This document shows, piece by piece, positions 28,150 to 35,978 of a DNA stretch of 49,762 nucleotides. This stretch comes from a bacterium (lineage in GTDB: Bacteria; Planctomycetota; Phycisphaerae; Phycisphaerales; SM1A02): contig JAPOKA010000015.1 of NCBI GenBank assembly GCA_029977865.1, forward strand, positions 1 through 49,762, written 5' to 3'. Below the pieces are notes generated by a model. The model made no database searches, had not been told where the DNA came from, and was given only the letters and a program-made list of their open reading frames with translations. Made by a program: the position numbers and the translations under genes. Position 1 is the first letter of the stretch. Each line of letters begins with the position of its first letter.

Positions 28150-28304
28150 ACGAGCGCGGATCCGGACCGCCCTCCTCCAGCTTGCAGTGCGAATCAGAGG
28201 AAGGTTGAGGATCCGGTCGCTCGGTGTACGCCCGCGGAAGCGTGTTCCGCCTTCATGAGCCCTTTTCCCTCCCTCCGCCCCCGGCCTCGCGCCGGGGGTT
28301 TTTT
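28150..28304 (+). ncRNA. Candidate small regulatory RNA, about 155 nt
   Basis: A stand-alone transcript is supported by a promoter-like pair upstream and a textbook terminator at the end. Stem 1 runs 28151-28223: CGAGCG pairs with CGCTCG, GGATCC with GGATCC, and CCTCCTC with GAGG-A-AGG, closing a small inner loop. Stem 2 is GCGGAA-GCGTG-TTCCGC (28234-28250). An unpaired pyrimidine-rich stretch then contains CCCTCCCTCC (28267-28276), complementary to a Shine-Dalgarno sequence. Stem 3 is the terminator. A second anti-Shine-Dalgarno tract lies in stem 1. None of the conserved signatures of SRP RNA, tmRNA, RNase P RNA or 6S RNA is seen, and no open frame here looks coding. Function unknown; a trans-acting sRNA is the leading guess. 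Confidence 0.6.
28278..28304 (+). terminator. Rho-independent terminator of the small RNA
   Basis: A perfect 8-bp stem CCCCCGGC / GCCGGGGG (28278-28285 with 28291-28298) with loop CTCGC is followed by six T (28299-28304). It is the clearest intrinsic terminator in the window and no plus-strand protein gene lies directly upstream. From 28305 to the rseP promoter I see no gene. Confidence 0.92.
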
Positions 28305-28486
28305 CAACCGGTCTGGCTCCGGGGAGGTCGCGACACCTGCGATCCGGAGAGTTGGGTCGGAGGAACCGCGGACCATCCGCCGATAACCGTCTCCGGTTCC
28401 ACCAGAACCCCGAGATTCACATGCGGAGTGTCTGTCACTCGCTCCCGGGGCAACTCTGATCGAACCGCAATCCCCCCGAACTCCCC

Positions 28487-28492
28487 TACGCT
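28487..28492 (+). promoter_or_regulatory. Candidate -10 (TACGCT) for rseP
   Basis: TACGCT ends 15 nt before the rseP ATG at 28508, predicting a leader of about 9 nt without a Shine-Dalgarno sequence. No clear -35. Confidence 0.25.
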
Positions 28493-28507
28493 CCGACTCT
28501 CCCAACC

Positions 28508-30631
28508 ATGGATCTCCTTGCCAACGGAACCAACTTCCTCCTGATCCTGCTGGGATTCGGGCTGCTGATCTTCATCCACGAACTCGGCCACTTCCTGGCC
28601 GCCCGCTGGGCCGGCATCCGAGTCGACGCCTTCGCCGTGGGCATGGGCCCCACCGTGCTGAGCTGGCGTCGCGGGATCGGCCTGACCGCCGGTTCGACCG
28701 ACGCCGCGGTCGCGGCCCGCGCGGGTCATCCGACCCTGAAGCTCACCGAAGAGGAACTCGAGCGGCACGGGATCGGAGAGACCGAGTACTCGCTGCGGCT
28801 GCTCCCGATCGGCGGCTTCGTCCGCATGCTTGGCCAGGACGACCTCGATCCAACCGCGACCTCGGCCTCTCCCCGCAGTTACAACCGCTGCTCGATCGGC
28901 AAGCGAATGGTGGTGGTGTCTGCGGGCGTCGTCGCCAACCTGATCCTCGCGGTGGTGCTCTTCCTCGTCGCATTCCTCGCGGGGGTTCGGTTCGAGGCTC
29001 CCATGGTCGGCGAGGTCCGGCCGGGGTCGCCGGCCGCACTCGCAGTGCCGGTGGATCCGGAGCAGGCCGATCCCGGCCTCCGCAGCGGCGATGTGGTGCG
29101 GGCGATCGACGGGGAACGGGTCGACACCTTCGCCGACATTCAGATTGCGGCCGCCATGGTCAGGCCCGGCCACGACCTCGTCTTCGAGATCGAACGCGAG
29201 GGCATGGCCTCGACGGTTCAGTTTCTGGTTCGGCCGTCGGTCGATGAGGTGAGCGGGCTGCTTGCGATCGGCATCGGTCCCGCCTCGGGGACGCTGCTTG
29301 CCACCGACGAAGAGGCCGTTCCGTTCGTCGATCGGATGCTGCTGCGGACCGGACTCGCCGAAGCCGGCGTCACCGCGGGCATGCGGCTGATCGAGTCCGC
29401 CGGTGAAGAGGTTCGCACCTTCGCGCAGGTCCAGGACGCGGCGCGAGCCAGCGGCGGCGATCCCATTCCGACCCGTTGGCGCGGACCCGCCATCGATGGC
29501 CAGCCACTCGAAGTGACCGCTGCCCTGCCGGTCGACCCGGTCTTCGAGCGACTGGTCTACCCCGTCCCCATGCCAGCCGGAGCCGGAGACTACGAGTTCG
29601 GGCTTCTGGGTCTGGTGCCGCTGGTGCGAATCGAGCAGGTGCTCGAAGAGAGTCCGAACGCAGAGCGACTCGAGCCCGGAGATGTCGTCCTGCGAGTCGA
29701 CACCCTCGACGGGCCCAAGCTCGCAGAGTTCCGCGCGGCGGTGATGTCGCGCGCGGGCGGCGCGGTCCGCCTGGTGGTGCTGCGTGACGGCGAGGCGGTC
29801 CCGGTCGAAGTCGAAGTCGATCGAGGCGGACGGATCGGCGTCGGCATCGGATACGCCCGCGAACTGCCGCTGGTGGCCCGCCCCTTCGACCGTCTGGGAG
29901 TCCCCGGCCCGGATGGACTCGCCACCGAAGCAAGTCCGGCCGCACCGCTCGCACTCCTGCCTCGGACCCGGCTGCTTGCCCTCGACGGCGAGCCGATCGA
30001 GGACTGGCGAGGTCTCCGGGAGGCCCTTCGATCGCAGACTGCCGAGGCGGCGGCGTCCGGCGAGGCCGCGACCGTCGAGTTGACCTTCCTCCCGCCGACT
30101 CCAGAGGCCCCGGCGATCACCGACCGCTGGACGATCGCTGCCGACGCGGTGGCCGAACTGCATCGCCTCGGCTGGACCTCCGCGGTGCCGGCCGAACTCT
30201 TCGATCCGGTCTACACCGTCCTCAGTTCCGACGGGTCTCCGGCGCGAGCGGTCCAGATGGGATTCGAACAGACCTGGAAGATGGCCGCCCTCACCTACCT
30301 GACCATCGATCGCCTCTTTCGCGGCAGCGTCGGGGTCGAGCAGTTGCACGGTCCGGTGGGCATCGTGCATCTCGGCACCCGGGTCGCCGACCGGGGCATG
30401 ATGTACCTGGTCTTCTTCCTCGCGATGATCAGCGTGAACCTCGCGGTGCTCAACTTCCTGCCGCTTCCGATCGTCGATGGAGGGCTCTTTCTCTTCCTGC
30501 TCTACGAGAAGTTCCGTGGTCGCCCCCCCTCAGCGGCTTTTCAGAACGGCGCGACGCTCGCGGGCCTGCTGCTTCTTGGCGGCGTCTTTGTGGTGACTTT
30601 CTACAACGACCTCATGCGCCTGCTTGGCTGA
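28508..30631 (+). CDS. rseP: Site-2 (RseP/RasP-type) intramembrane zinc metalloprotease, enlarged
   Basis: A 707-residue polytopic protease that cleaves membrane-embedded substrates such as anti-sigma factors after a first periplasmic cut. The zinc motif HELGH (residues 24-28) lies in the first membrane helix. A helix at about 135-155 follows, and the C-terminal helix pair carries NFLPLPIVDGG (649-659), with Asp657 as the third ligand. Between them lie at least two clear PDZ domains (about 160-240 and 365-430) and two degenerate PDZ-like stretches (about 290-330 and 475-520), against two in E. coli, explaining the extra 250 residues. An insert of about 35 residues sits after the VLSWRRG segment. 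The membrane anti-sigma factor at 2257-3138 is a candidate substrate. It stands alone, followed 90 nt later by an SDR gene. Confidence 0.95.
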   Translation: MDLLANGTNFLLILLGFGLLIFIHELGHFLAARWAGIRVDAFAVGMGPTVLSWRRGIGLTAGSTDAAVAARAGHPTLKLTEEELERHGIGETEYSLRLLPIGGFVRMLGQDDLDPTATSASPRSYNRCSIGKRMVVVSAGVVANLILAVVLFLVAFLAGVRFEAPMVGEVRPGSPAALAVPVDPEQADPGLRSGDVVRAIDGERVDTFADIQIAAAMVRPGHDLVFEIEREGMASTVQFLVRPSVDEVSGLLAIGIGPASGTLLATDEEAVPFVDRMLLRTGLAEAGVTAGMRLIESAGEEVRTFAQVQDAARASGGDPIPTRWRGPAIDGQPLEVTAALPVDPVFERLVYPVPMPAGAGDYEFGLLGLVPLVRIEQVLEESPNAERLEPGDVVLRVDTLDGPKLAEFRAAVMSRAGGAVRLVVLRDGEAVPVEVEVDRGGRIGVGIGYARELPLVARPFDRLGVPGPDGLATEASPAAPLALLPRTRLLALDGEPIEDWRGLREALRSQTAEAAASGEAATVELTFLPPTPEAPAITDRWTIAADAVAELHRLGWTSAVPAELFDPVYTVLSSDGSPARAVQMGFEQTWKMAALTYLTIDRLFRGSVGVEQLHGPVGIVHLGTRVADRGMMYLVFFLAMISVNLAVLNFLPLPIVDGGLFLFLLYEKFRGRPPSAAFQNGATLAGLLLLGGVFVVTFYNDLMRLLG

Positions 30632-30721
30632 TCGCGACCGCTCCGGTCGACCGACGCCTTCGCGGGCACCAATCGCGTCGCGTGGCCGTTCCCTCCCGAC
30701 CCCCTCATCGACGTCACCGAC

Positions 30722-31447
30722 TTGACCGCTTCCGCTCCTGCTCCCGTCACCATCGTCACCGGCGCCGGCTCCGGCATCGGCCGAGCCACCGCCGCACAAC
30801 TCGTCGCCACCGGACACCGGGTCGCGCTGGTGGGTCGAACGATCAGGAAACTGCTCGCGACTGCGGAGTCGATTCGAACCGCTGCATCCAACGCGGAGCT
30901 GGAGGTGGTGGAAGCGGACATCGGCGAGCCGAGCACGGTGTCGATGGTGGTCCCCCGGGTCATGGCGGCCTTCGGCCGCATCGACCACCTCGTCAACGCC
31001 GCGGGCATCGCGCCGATGGCTCCCATCGAGGCGACCGATCTGGCTCTGCTCGAGCGGGTCTTCGCGGTCAACACCTTCGGCCCAGCCCTGCTGATCGCAG
31101 CCGCGTGGCCGGAGCTGCGCCGCCACGGCGGGTGTCTGGTCAACGTCTCGACGCTCGGCACCAGCGATCCGTTTGCCGGCTTCTTCGCCTACGCGGCAAG
31201 CAAGTCGGCCCTCGACAGCCTGACCCGATCGGTGGCGAGGGAAGGCCGCAGCGCGAAGATCCGCGCCTACTCGGTGAACCCCGGCGCGGTCGAGACTCCG
31301 CTCCTGCGCTCGAACTTCCCGGAGCGGGTCATCCCGCACGAGAAGACCCTCGCACCCGAGGCGATCGCCGCAGTGATCCTCGAGTGCATCGAGGGCACTC
31401 GACCGGAACCCTCCGGCGCCTGCATTGCGCTGCCGAGCCCTGCGTAG
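30722..31447 (+). CDS. Short-chain dehydrogenase/reductase (SDR)
   Basis: A 241-residue classical SDR oxidoreductase. The NAD(P) motif TGAGSGIG is at residues 13-20, followed by NAAGIAP. The catalytic Ser lies in VNVSTLG and the Tyr-Lys pair in YAASKSAL. The PGxVxT loop reads NPGAVETPL. The substrate cannot be told. The only plausible start is TTG 30722 (no in-frame ATG or GTG fits, and no ribosome site is visible), which is unusual. It is convergent with the carbonic anhydrase gene. Confidence 0.9.
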   Translation: MTASAPAPVTIVTGAGSGIGRATAAQLVATGHRVALVGRTIRKLLATAESIRTAASNAELEVVEADIGEPSTVSMVVPRVMAAFGRIDHLVNAAGIAPMAPIEATDLALLERVFAVNTFGPALLIAAAWPELRRHGGCLVNVSTLGTSDPFAGFFAYAASKSALDSLTRSVAREGRSAKIRAYSVNPGAVETPLLRSNFPERVIPHEKTLAPEAIAAVILECIEGTRPEPSGACIALPSPA

Positions 31448-31520
31448 TGCTTCAAGCGAACGAGAGCTGCGAGTTCGCGCCCCACCCTCGGGTGCTGCAG
31501 CGAGCGATGTCCTTGCGAAC

Positions 31521-32171
31521 CTAGGCCGGCTCGTAGGCGCGGATGTCGGAGACGGTCGGGGTGAGGTCGCGCAGCAGTCCGTCGGCGACGTCGTAGATCC
31601 ACCCGTGCACCCGGACCGTGCCGCCCGCCTCGCGGCAGGCCTGCACCACCGGCGATTCGTCGACGTGGACCACCTGCACCGCGACGTTCAGTTCGCAGAG
31701 GCGGCGGTTGCGCTCGTCCGGCGAATCGATCGCCTCGAGTTCGGGCCGGTAGAACTTGGCGATGTCGCGAATGTGCCGGATCCAGTGGTCGACGATCCGA
31801 TTCTCCGAGGGCCGCAGCGCCGCGGTCACGCCGCCGCAGCCGTAGTGGCCGCAGACGATGACGTCGCGGATGCCCAGCACCCGGAGACCGAAGTCGAGGA
31901 CGCCGAGGCAGTTGATGTCGGAGTGGACCACCAGGTTCGCCACGTTGCGATGGACGAAGACCTCGCCCGGCGGCAGATCGATGATCTCGTTCGCCGGCAC
32001 GCGGCTGTCGGCGCATCCGATCCAGAGGTACTTGGGTCGTTGCTGGGCTCGAAGCGACTCGAAGAAGCCGGGGTTTCGCCGCTCCATCCTCGCCGCCCAG
32101 CGGCGATTGCCGGCCAGCAGTGCTTCGATCGGGTCGCGGTCGGTCTCGATGATCGGATCCTCGTCAGCCAT
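31521..32171 (-). CDS. can: Beta-class carbonic anhydrase
   Basis: Interconverts CO2 and bicarbonate. 216 residues, as usual for the family. Zinc ligands and catalytic dyad are all present: Cys53 with Asp55/Arg57 in GCADSRVP, His109 and Cys112 in GHYGCGG. The RNVANLV segment is also conserved. It lies 26 nt downstream of smpB on the same strand, so the two are probably co-transcribed. Cytosolic. Confidence 0.97.
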   Translation of the reverse strand: MADEDPIIETDRDPIEALLAGNRRWAARMERRNPGFFESLRAQQRPKYLWIGCADSRVPANEIIDLPPGEVFVHRNVANLVVHSDINCLGVLDFGLRVLGIRDVIVCGHYGCGGVTAALRPSENRIVDHWIRHIRDIAKFYRPELEAIDSPDERNRRLCELNVAVQVVHVDESPVVQACREAGGTVRVHGWIYDVADGLLRDLTPTVSDIRAYEPA

Positions 32172-32197
32172 CCGTTGCTCCTTCGATCGAGCCGTGT

Positions 32198-32698
32198 TCA
32201 GTGGTCGAACCGCCGTCGCGAGGTCTCGCGCTCGATGTCGCGCCGGGCTTCCCGCTCGGCGATCGCCTGCCGCTTGTCACCCTTCTTGCGACCGAGCGCG
32301 ACCCCCACGAGCAGCTTCACCCTGCCACGGACAAAGTACATCTTGAGCGGCACCAGCGCGACCCCGCGGGCCCGCACCTCGACCGCAAGCCGACGGATTT
32401 CCCGCTTGTGGGCAAGCAGTCGCCTTGGCCGCACCGGATCGTGCTGACGATGGGCGCCGGCTGGCGCGTACTCGGAAATATGCACATTCTGGAGGGCGAG
32501 TCGCGGTGGAGCGTCCTCGGCCAATACCCAGCCTTCTGCGAGGCTCGCCTGCCCGGCCCGGATCGACTTGACCTCGGTGCCTCGCAGCTCGATCCCGCAC
32601 TCGAGGGTCTCCTCGACCGCGTAGTCGTGGCGGGCCCGGCGGTTCTCGATTACCGGCTCTCTCGCCGCAGAGGAATCCTGCTTCTTCGCGGCGGCCAT
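32198..32698 (-). CDS. smpB: SsrA-binding protein SmpB
   Basis: Binds tmRNA and brings it to stalled ribosomes for trans-translation. 166 residues. The family pattern is clear: IENRRARHDYAVEETLECG, GTEVKSIRAGQASL, the RRLLAHKREI segment, and the basic C-terminal tail (GRKKGDKRQAIAEREARRDI) that enters the mRNA channel. The tmRNA gene itself is not in the window. A TACCAT -10-like site only 9 nt before the ATG suggests a very short leader. First gene of an smpB-can pair. Confidence 0.98.
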   Translation of the reverse strand: MAAAKKQDSSAAREPVIENRRARHDYAVEETLECGIELRGTEVKSIRAGQASLAEGWVLAEDAPPRLALQNVHISEYAPAGAHRQHDPVRPRRLLAHKREIRRLAVEVRARGVALVPLKMYFVRGRVKLLVGVALGRKKGDKRQAIAEREARRDIERETSRRRFDH

Positions 32699-32707
32699 GA
32701 GGGCGAG

Positions 32708-32713
32708 ATGGTA
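32708..32713 (-). promoter_or_regulatory. Candidate -10 (TACCAT) for smpB
   Basis: TACCAT on the minus strand lies 9 nt before the smpB ATG at 32698, giving an expected leader of 2-3 nt. No -35 is evident. Confidence 0.25.
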
Positions 32714-32913
32714 CGCCGCCGCGTGCCGGTGCGGGGTCGTCGAATCCGGACCTCAAGACAGGAATCCGGAACCAGAACCCCCGCTCCGGCGAAGGAAGTC
32801 CCACCTCGCAACTTGCATTCCTCGCAATCTGTACGACCCTTCCTCTGTTCACCGATCCTCGCTTCCTGCGGTTGTGCACCTTCCGACTCACCCGGACGCC
32901 CCTCGGAGCCCCC

Positions 32914-35715
32914 ATGTCTCTCGACCTCACCCGGCCCTTGCGGTTCGCCCTTGCTGCACTGGCAGCCCTCGTCATCGCTCCCTGCGGGCTCGCCGACGCC
33001 CCCGCCGAGGGCACCCCCGAAGTGCCGCAGTTCAGCGCTCGCGAGCGCTTTCAGCGGGCCCATCCCGGCGCCGACTTCTACATCATGCCCGGCGACCGCA
33101 TCGGCCGCGTCTACGGACCGGCCTTCTCGACCGGCGCGACGCCGATCGAAAGCGCCGAGCGCTTCCGCCTCCAGCATGCCGATCTCTTCGATGTGGCACC
33201 GGAGGAACTGGTCCTCGAGGGACCCTACGCCGATCGCCACTTCCTGCAGCCGATCATGTGGGACGGCGACCGCAACGACTATCGCTTCTATCTGGTCTGC
33301 TACGCCCAGAAGGTCGCCGGCGTCTCGGTGCACACCGGCATGCTCAAGTTGCTCGTGCGCAACGAGCCCGGATTCCCGCTCGTGCTCGCATCGGCGGACG
33401 TCCGCCCGCTGTCCGCCGACGCGCGTGAACTCGCCCTCGCGGCCAAGCCGCCGCGAGCCCTTGACGAGCGTCGCTTCGCGGCACGGGCCTTCGACCAGTT
33501 CGGCAGCCGCCCCAAGGTGAGCGGCGTCGAGAGCGTGCTCTGGGCCGGAGTCGACAGCGAGTTGGCGCCGACGCGACTCGGCGTGCGATTCGAGGCAGAA
33601 GGCGGGACCGTCTTCGACCCCGCGAACTATCGCAAGTTCCGCTACATCTGCGATGCCGACAGCGGCACGATCCTGTTCCAGGAGAATCTGGTCCTCCATC
33701 AGGACATCAGCGGTCAGGTCCAGGGCATGTCGACCGATGGCATCGGCGCCGACATCTGCGACGACGAGATCCCCATGGCGATGCCCTACGCACGGGTGAC
33801 CGCCGGCTCCAGCACGATCTACGCCGATGCGGACGGGCACTTCACCATCCCCATGGCCTCGCCGGGCTCGGTCAGCATCAACTCCCTGATCCGCGGCCAG
33901 TACTTCGTGGTCAACAACCAGGCCGGCGCCGGCGGCAGCGTGACCGTCACCGGAACCTCCGGAGAGCCCGTGGAGGTGATGCACAACGAGGCCAATACCA
34001 GCGCCACCAACCGGGCCGAGGTCAACGTCTACATCTGCGCAAACACCGTGCGAGACTTCACCCTTGCTCAGAACCCGGCGTATCCGACCATCGCCAATCA
34101 GACGCAGTTCCCCGCGAACACGAACATCGCCGACACCTGCAACGCGTTCTACAACGGCAGTTCGATCAACTTCTACCAAGCCGGCGGCGGCTGCACCAAT
34201 ACCGGCAACAGCACCGTGGTCTTCCACGAGTACGGACACCACCTGATCAACTCGGGCGGCAGCGGCCAAGGCGCGTACGGCGAGGGCATGTCCGACACCG
34301 TGGCGGTGGCGATCACCGACTCGCCCTTCCTCGGCTTGGGATTCCAGTCCAACTGCTCGACGCCGCTCCGCAACGCCGACAACAACATCCAGTATCCCTG
34401 CTCCACTCCGATTCACTCGTGCGGGCGGGTCATGTCCGGCTGCGCTTGGAGCACGCGGCAGTGCCTCGTGGACGCCGGCGTCGAAGGCTACCGCGACTTG
34501 ATCGGCAGTTGGGTGATCAACAGCATCCTCCTCCACAACGGTACCGAGATCACTCCGCAGATCACCATCGACTGGCTCACGCTCGACGACAACAACGACG
34601 ACATCACCGACGGCACGCCGCACTACGACTGCATCGATGCGGGCTTCTCGGCGCACAACATGCCGGCACCGGAGATCTCGCTGCTGGCGATCACCTACCC
34701 CGAGGGCTTGCCCGCGATGGTTGCTCCCGACGGCAGCACCGAATTCCTGGTGCAGGTCCTGCCGCTCGGCGGCACCCCCAATGGCAACGTGCAGTTTGCC
34801 TGGCGGCCCGCGGGCATCGGAAGCTACAGCCTTGTTCCGGCGGTCGGCCTTGGCAGCAACCGCTACCGCGCCACCGTGCCCGCAAGCGAGTGCGGCAGCG
34901 AGATCGAGTTCTATCTCGTCGCTGAGACGACGACCGGCATCGAGGTGACCAGTCCTTCGGCCGGCCCCGGCGGCCCCTTCATGGCCGTCAGCGCCGTGGA
35001 TCTTCTTCAGGTCTACTACGACAATTGCGACTCCGCTCAGGACGGCTGGGTGGTGACCAACTCCGCCGGGCTCACCGACGGCGCGTGGGAGCAGGGTGTC
35101 CCGATCGGTGGCGGCGTCCGCGGCGATCCCGCCAACGACTACGACCCCGGCAGCGGTGGCGGTGCCTGGCTCACCGCCAATCGGGCCGGCAACTCCGATG
35201 TCGATGGCGGCACCACCACCCTCACCACCGCGAACTTCGACGCCAGCGATCCGCAGAGCCTGATCTGCTACGCCCGCTGGTTCTCGAACACCTTCGGCAA
35301 CGCACCCAACGAAGACGAGATGGTGGTCGAGATCTCCGGCAATGCCGGTGCGGCCTGGGTCGAACTGGAGACGGTGGGTCCGACCGGCCCCGAGGCCGAC
35401 GGAGGGTGGTACCAGGTCTGCTTCAAGGTTGCGGACTACGTCACCCCGGGCGACCAGGTGCGGCTGCGGTTCACGGTCGGTGACCTCATCAACGGATCGG
35501 TGGTCGAGGCGGCGCTCGATGCCTTCGAGATCAAGGTCATCGAGTGCGGCGACGATGGCGTGTTCGCCGATCTCAACGATGATGGCATCGTCAATGGCGC
35601 CGACCTGGCGATCCAACTCGGCCAGTGGGGCGGTCCCGGCAGCGGCGATCTCAACGACGACGGCATCGTCAACGGGGCCGACCTGGCGTTGATGCTCGGC
35701 GCCTGGACCGGCTGA
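32914..35715 (+). CDS. Secreted zinc metalloprotease (M36/gluzincin-like) with dockerin-like tail
   Basis: A 933-residue exoprotein. The signal peptide is MSLDLTRPLRFALAALAALV; the start ATG 32914 has GGAG upstream. An N-terminal FTP/PepSY-like propeptide region (about 35-250) precedes the catalytic domain. That domain has zinc motif HEYGH (438-442) and a downstream GEGMSD whose Glu457 is the likely third ligand, as in fungalysin-type M36 and related gluzincins. A carboxypeptidase-regulatory-like beta segment (ARVTAGSSTIYADADGHFTI) sits before it. The C-terminal third contains a CBM/jelly-roll-like region, then two dockerin-like repeats (DLNDDGIVNGADLAIQL and a second copy). Secreted and probably surface-associated. 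A strong terminator follows the stop codon. Confidence 0.88.
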   Translation: MSLDLTRPLRFALAALAALVIAPCGLADAPAEGTPEVPQFSARERFQRAHPGADFYIMPGDRIGRVYGPAFSTGATPIESAERFRLQHADLFDVAPEELVLEGPYADRHFLQPIMWDGDRNDYRFYLVCYAQKVAGVSVHTGMLKLLVRNEPGFPLVLASADVRPLSADARELALAAKPPRALDERRFAARAFDQFGSRPKVSGVESVLWAGVDSELAPTRLGVRFEAEGGTVFDPANYRKFRYICDADSGTILFQENLVLHQDISGQVQGMSTDGIGADICDDEIPMAMPYARVTAGSSTIYADADGHFTIPMASPGSVSINSLIRGQYFVVNNQAGAGGSVTVTGTSGEPVEVMHNEANTSATNRAEVNVYICANTVRDFTLAQNPAYPTIANQTQFPANTNIADTCNAFYNGSSINFYQAGGGCTNTGNSTVVFHEYGHHLINSGGSGQGAYGEGMSDTVAVAITDSPFLGLGFQSNCSTPLRNADNNIQYPCSTPIHSCGRVMSGCAWSTRQCLVDAGVEGYRDLIGSWVINSILLHNGTEITPQITIDWLTLDDNNDDITDGTPHYDCIDAGFSAHNMPAPEISLLAITYPEGLPAMVAPDGSTEFLVQVLPLGGTPNGNVQFAWRPAGIGSYSLVPAVGLGSNRYRATVPASECGSEIEFYLVAETTTGIEVTSPSAGPGGPFMAVSAVDLLQVYYDNCDSAQDGWVVTNSAGLTDGAWEQGVPIGGGVRGDPANDYDPGSGGGAWLTANRAGNSDVDGGTTTLTTANFDASDPQSLICYARWFSNTFGNAPNEDEMVVEISGNAGAAWVELETVGPTGPEADGGWYQVCFKVADYVTPGDQVRLRFTVGDLINGSVVEAALDAFEIKVIECGDDGVFADLNDDGIVNGADLAIQLGQWGGPGSGDLNDDGIVNGADLALMLGAWTG

Positions 35716-35742
35716 CCCCGGTCGCCAGCTCACGATTTCGCT

Positions 35743-35774
35743 CGCCGCCGCGGATGCGTCCGCGGCGGCGTTTT
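35743..35774 (+). terminator. Rho-independent terminator of the metalloprotease gene
   Basis: A perfect 12-bp stem CGCCGCCGCGGA / TCCGCGGCGGCG with loop TGCG is followed by TTTT (35771-35774), 28 nt after the stop codon. Confidence 0.88.
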
Positions 35775-35833
35775 CATGCGCGGTCGCCGTTCGCCAACGC
35801 AAACGGGCCGGCAGTCGCCGGCCCGCGTTCGCA

Positions 35834-35919
35834 TGCCCAGGAGAGGACTCGAACCTCCAAGGGATTTTACTCCCACCAGCACCTCAAGCTGGCGCGTCTG
35901 CCAATTTCGCCACCTGGGC
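35834..35919 (-). tRNA. tRNA-Leu, anticodon GAG
   Basis: An 86-nt class II tRNA. The acceptor stem GCCCAGG pairs with CCTGGGC, and the discriminator base is A. The anticodon arm CCAGC-TTGAGGT-GCTGG gives anticodon GAG (reads CUC/CUU). A long variable arm (GGGAGTAAAATCCC) and T-arm loop GTTCGAGTC complete the Leu pattern. The terminal CCA is not encoded. It lies on the strand opposite to the flanking genes, between the metalloprotease terminator and the queE promoter. Confidence 0.96.
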
Positions 35920-35966
35920 GGTGGGTCGGAAGTTATACCCGCCCCGAAGGGAAAGTCGAGGGGTTC

Positions 35967-35972
35967 TACACT
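35967..35972 (+). promoter_or_regulatory. Candidate -10 (TACACT) for queE, leaderless geometry
   Basis: TACACT ends 6 nt before the queE GTG at 35979, so transcription would begin at the start codon. No Shine-Dalgarno sequence could be used. No clear -35. Confidence 0.4.
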
Positions 35973-35978
35973 CGCCGC

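Noticed and set aside
28150-28304. SRP (4.5S) RNA, tmRNA, RNase P RNA or 6S RNA identity for the small RNA
   Set aside because: The SRP GGAAG/AGCAGC loop, tmRNA tag and acceptor ends, RNase P core motifs and the single long 6S hairpin with central bubble are all absent.
28304-30370. 688-codon minus-strand frame opposite rseP
   Set aside because: rseP has all catalytic motifs; the antisense frame is Asp/Gly/Arg-rich without domains.
35600-35710. Direct repeat in DNA at the end of the metalloprotease gene
   Set aside because: It is the coding sequence of the two dockerin-like repeats, not a CRISPR or mobile-element repeat.
32650-35802. 1050-codon minus-strand frame opposite the metalloprotease
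   Set aside because: Same reasoning; it would also run into smpB.
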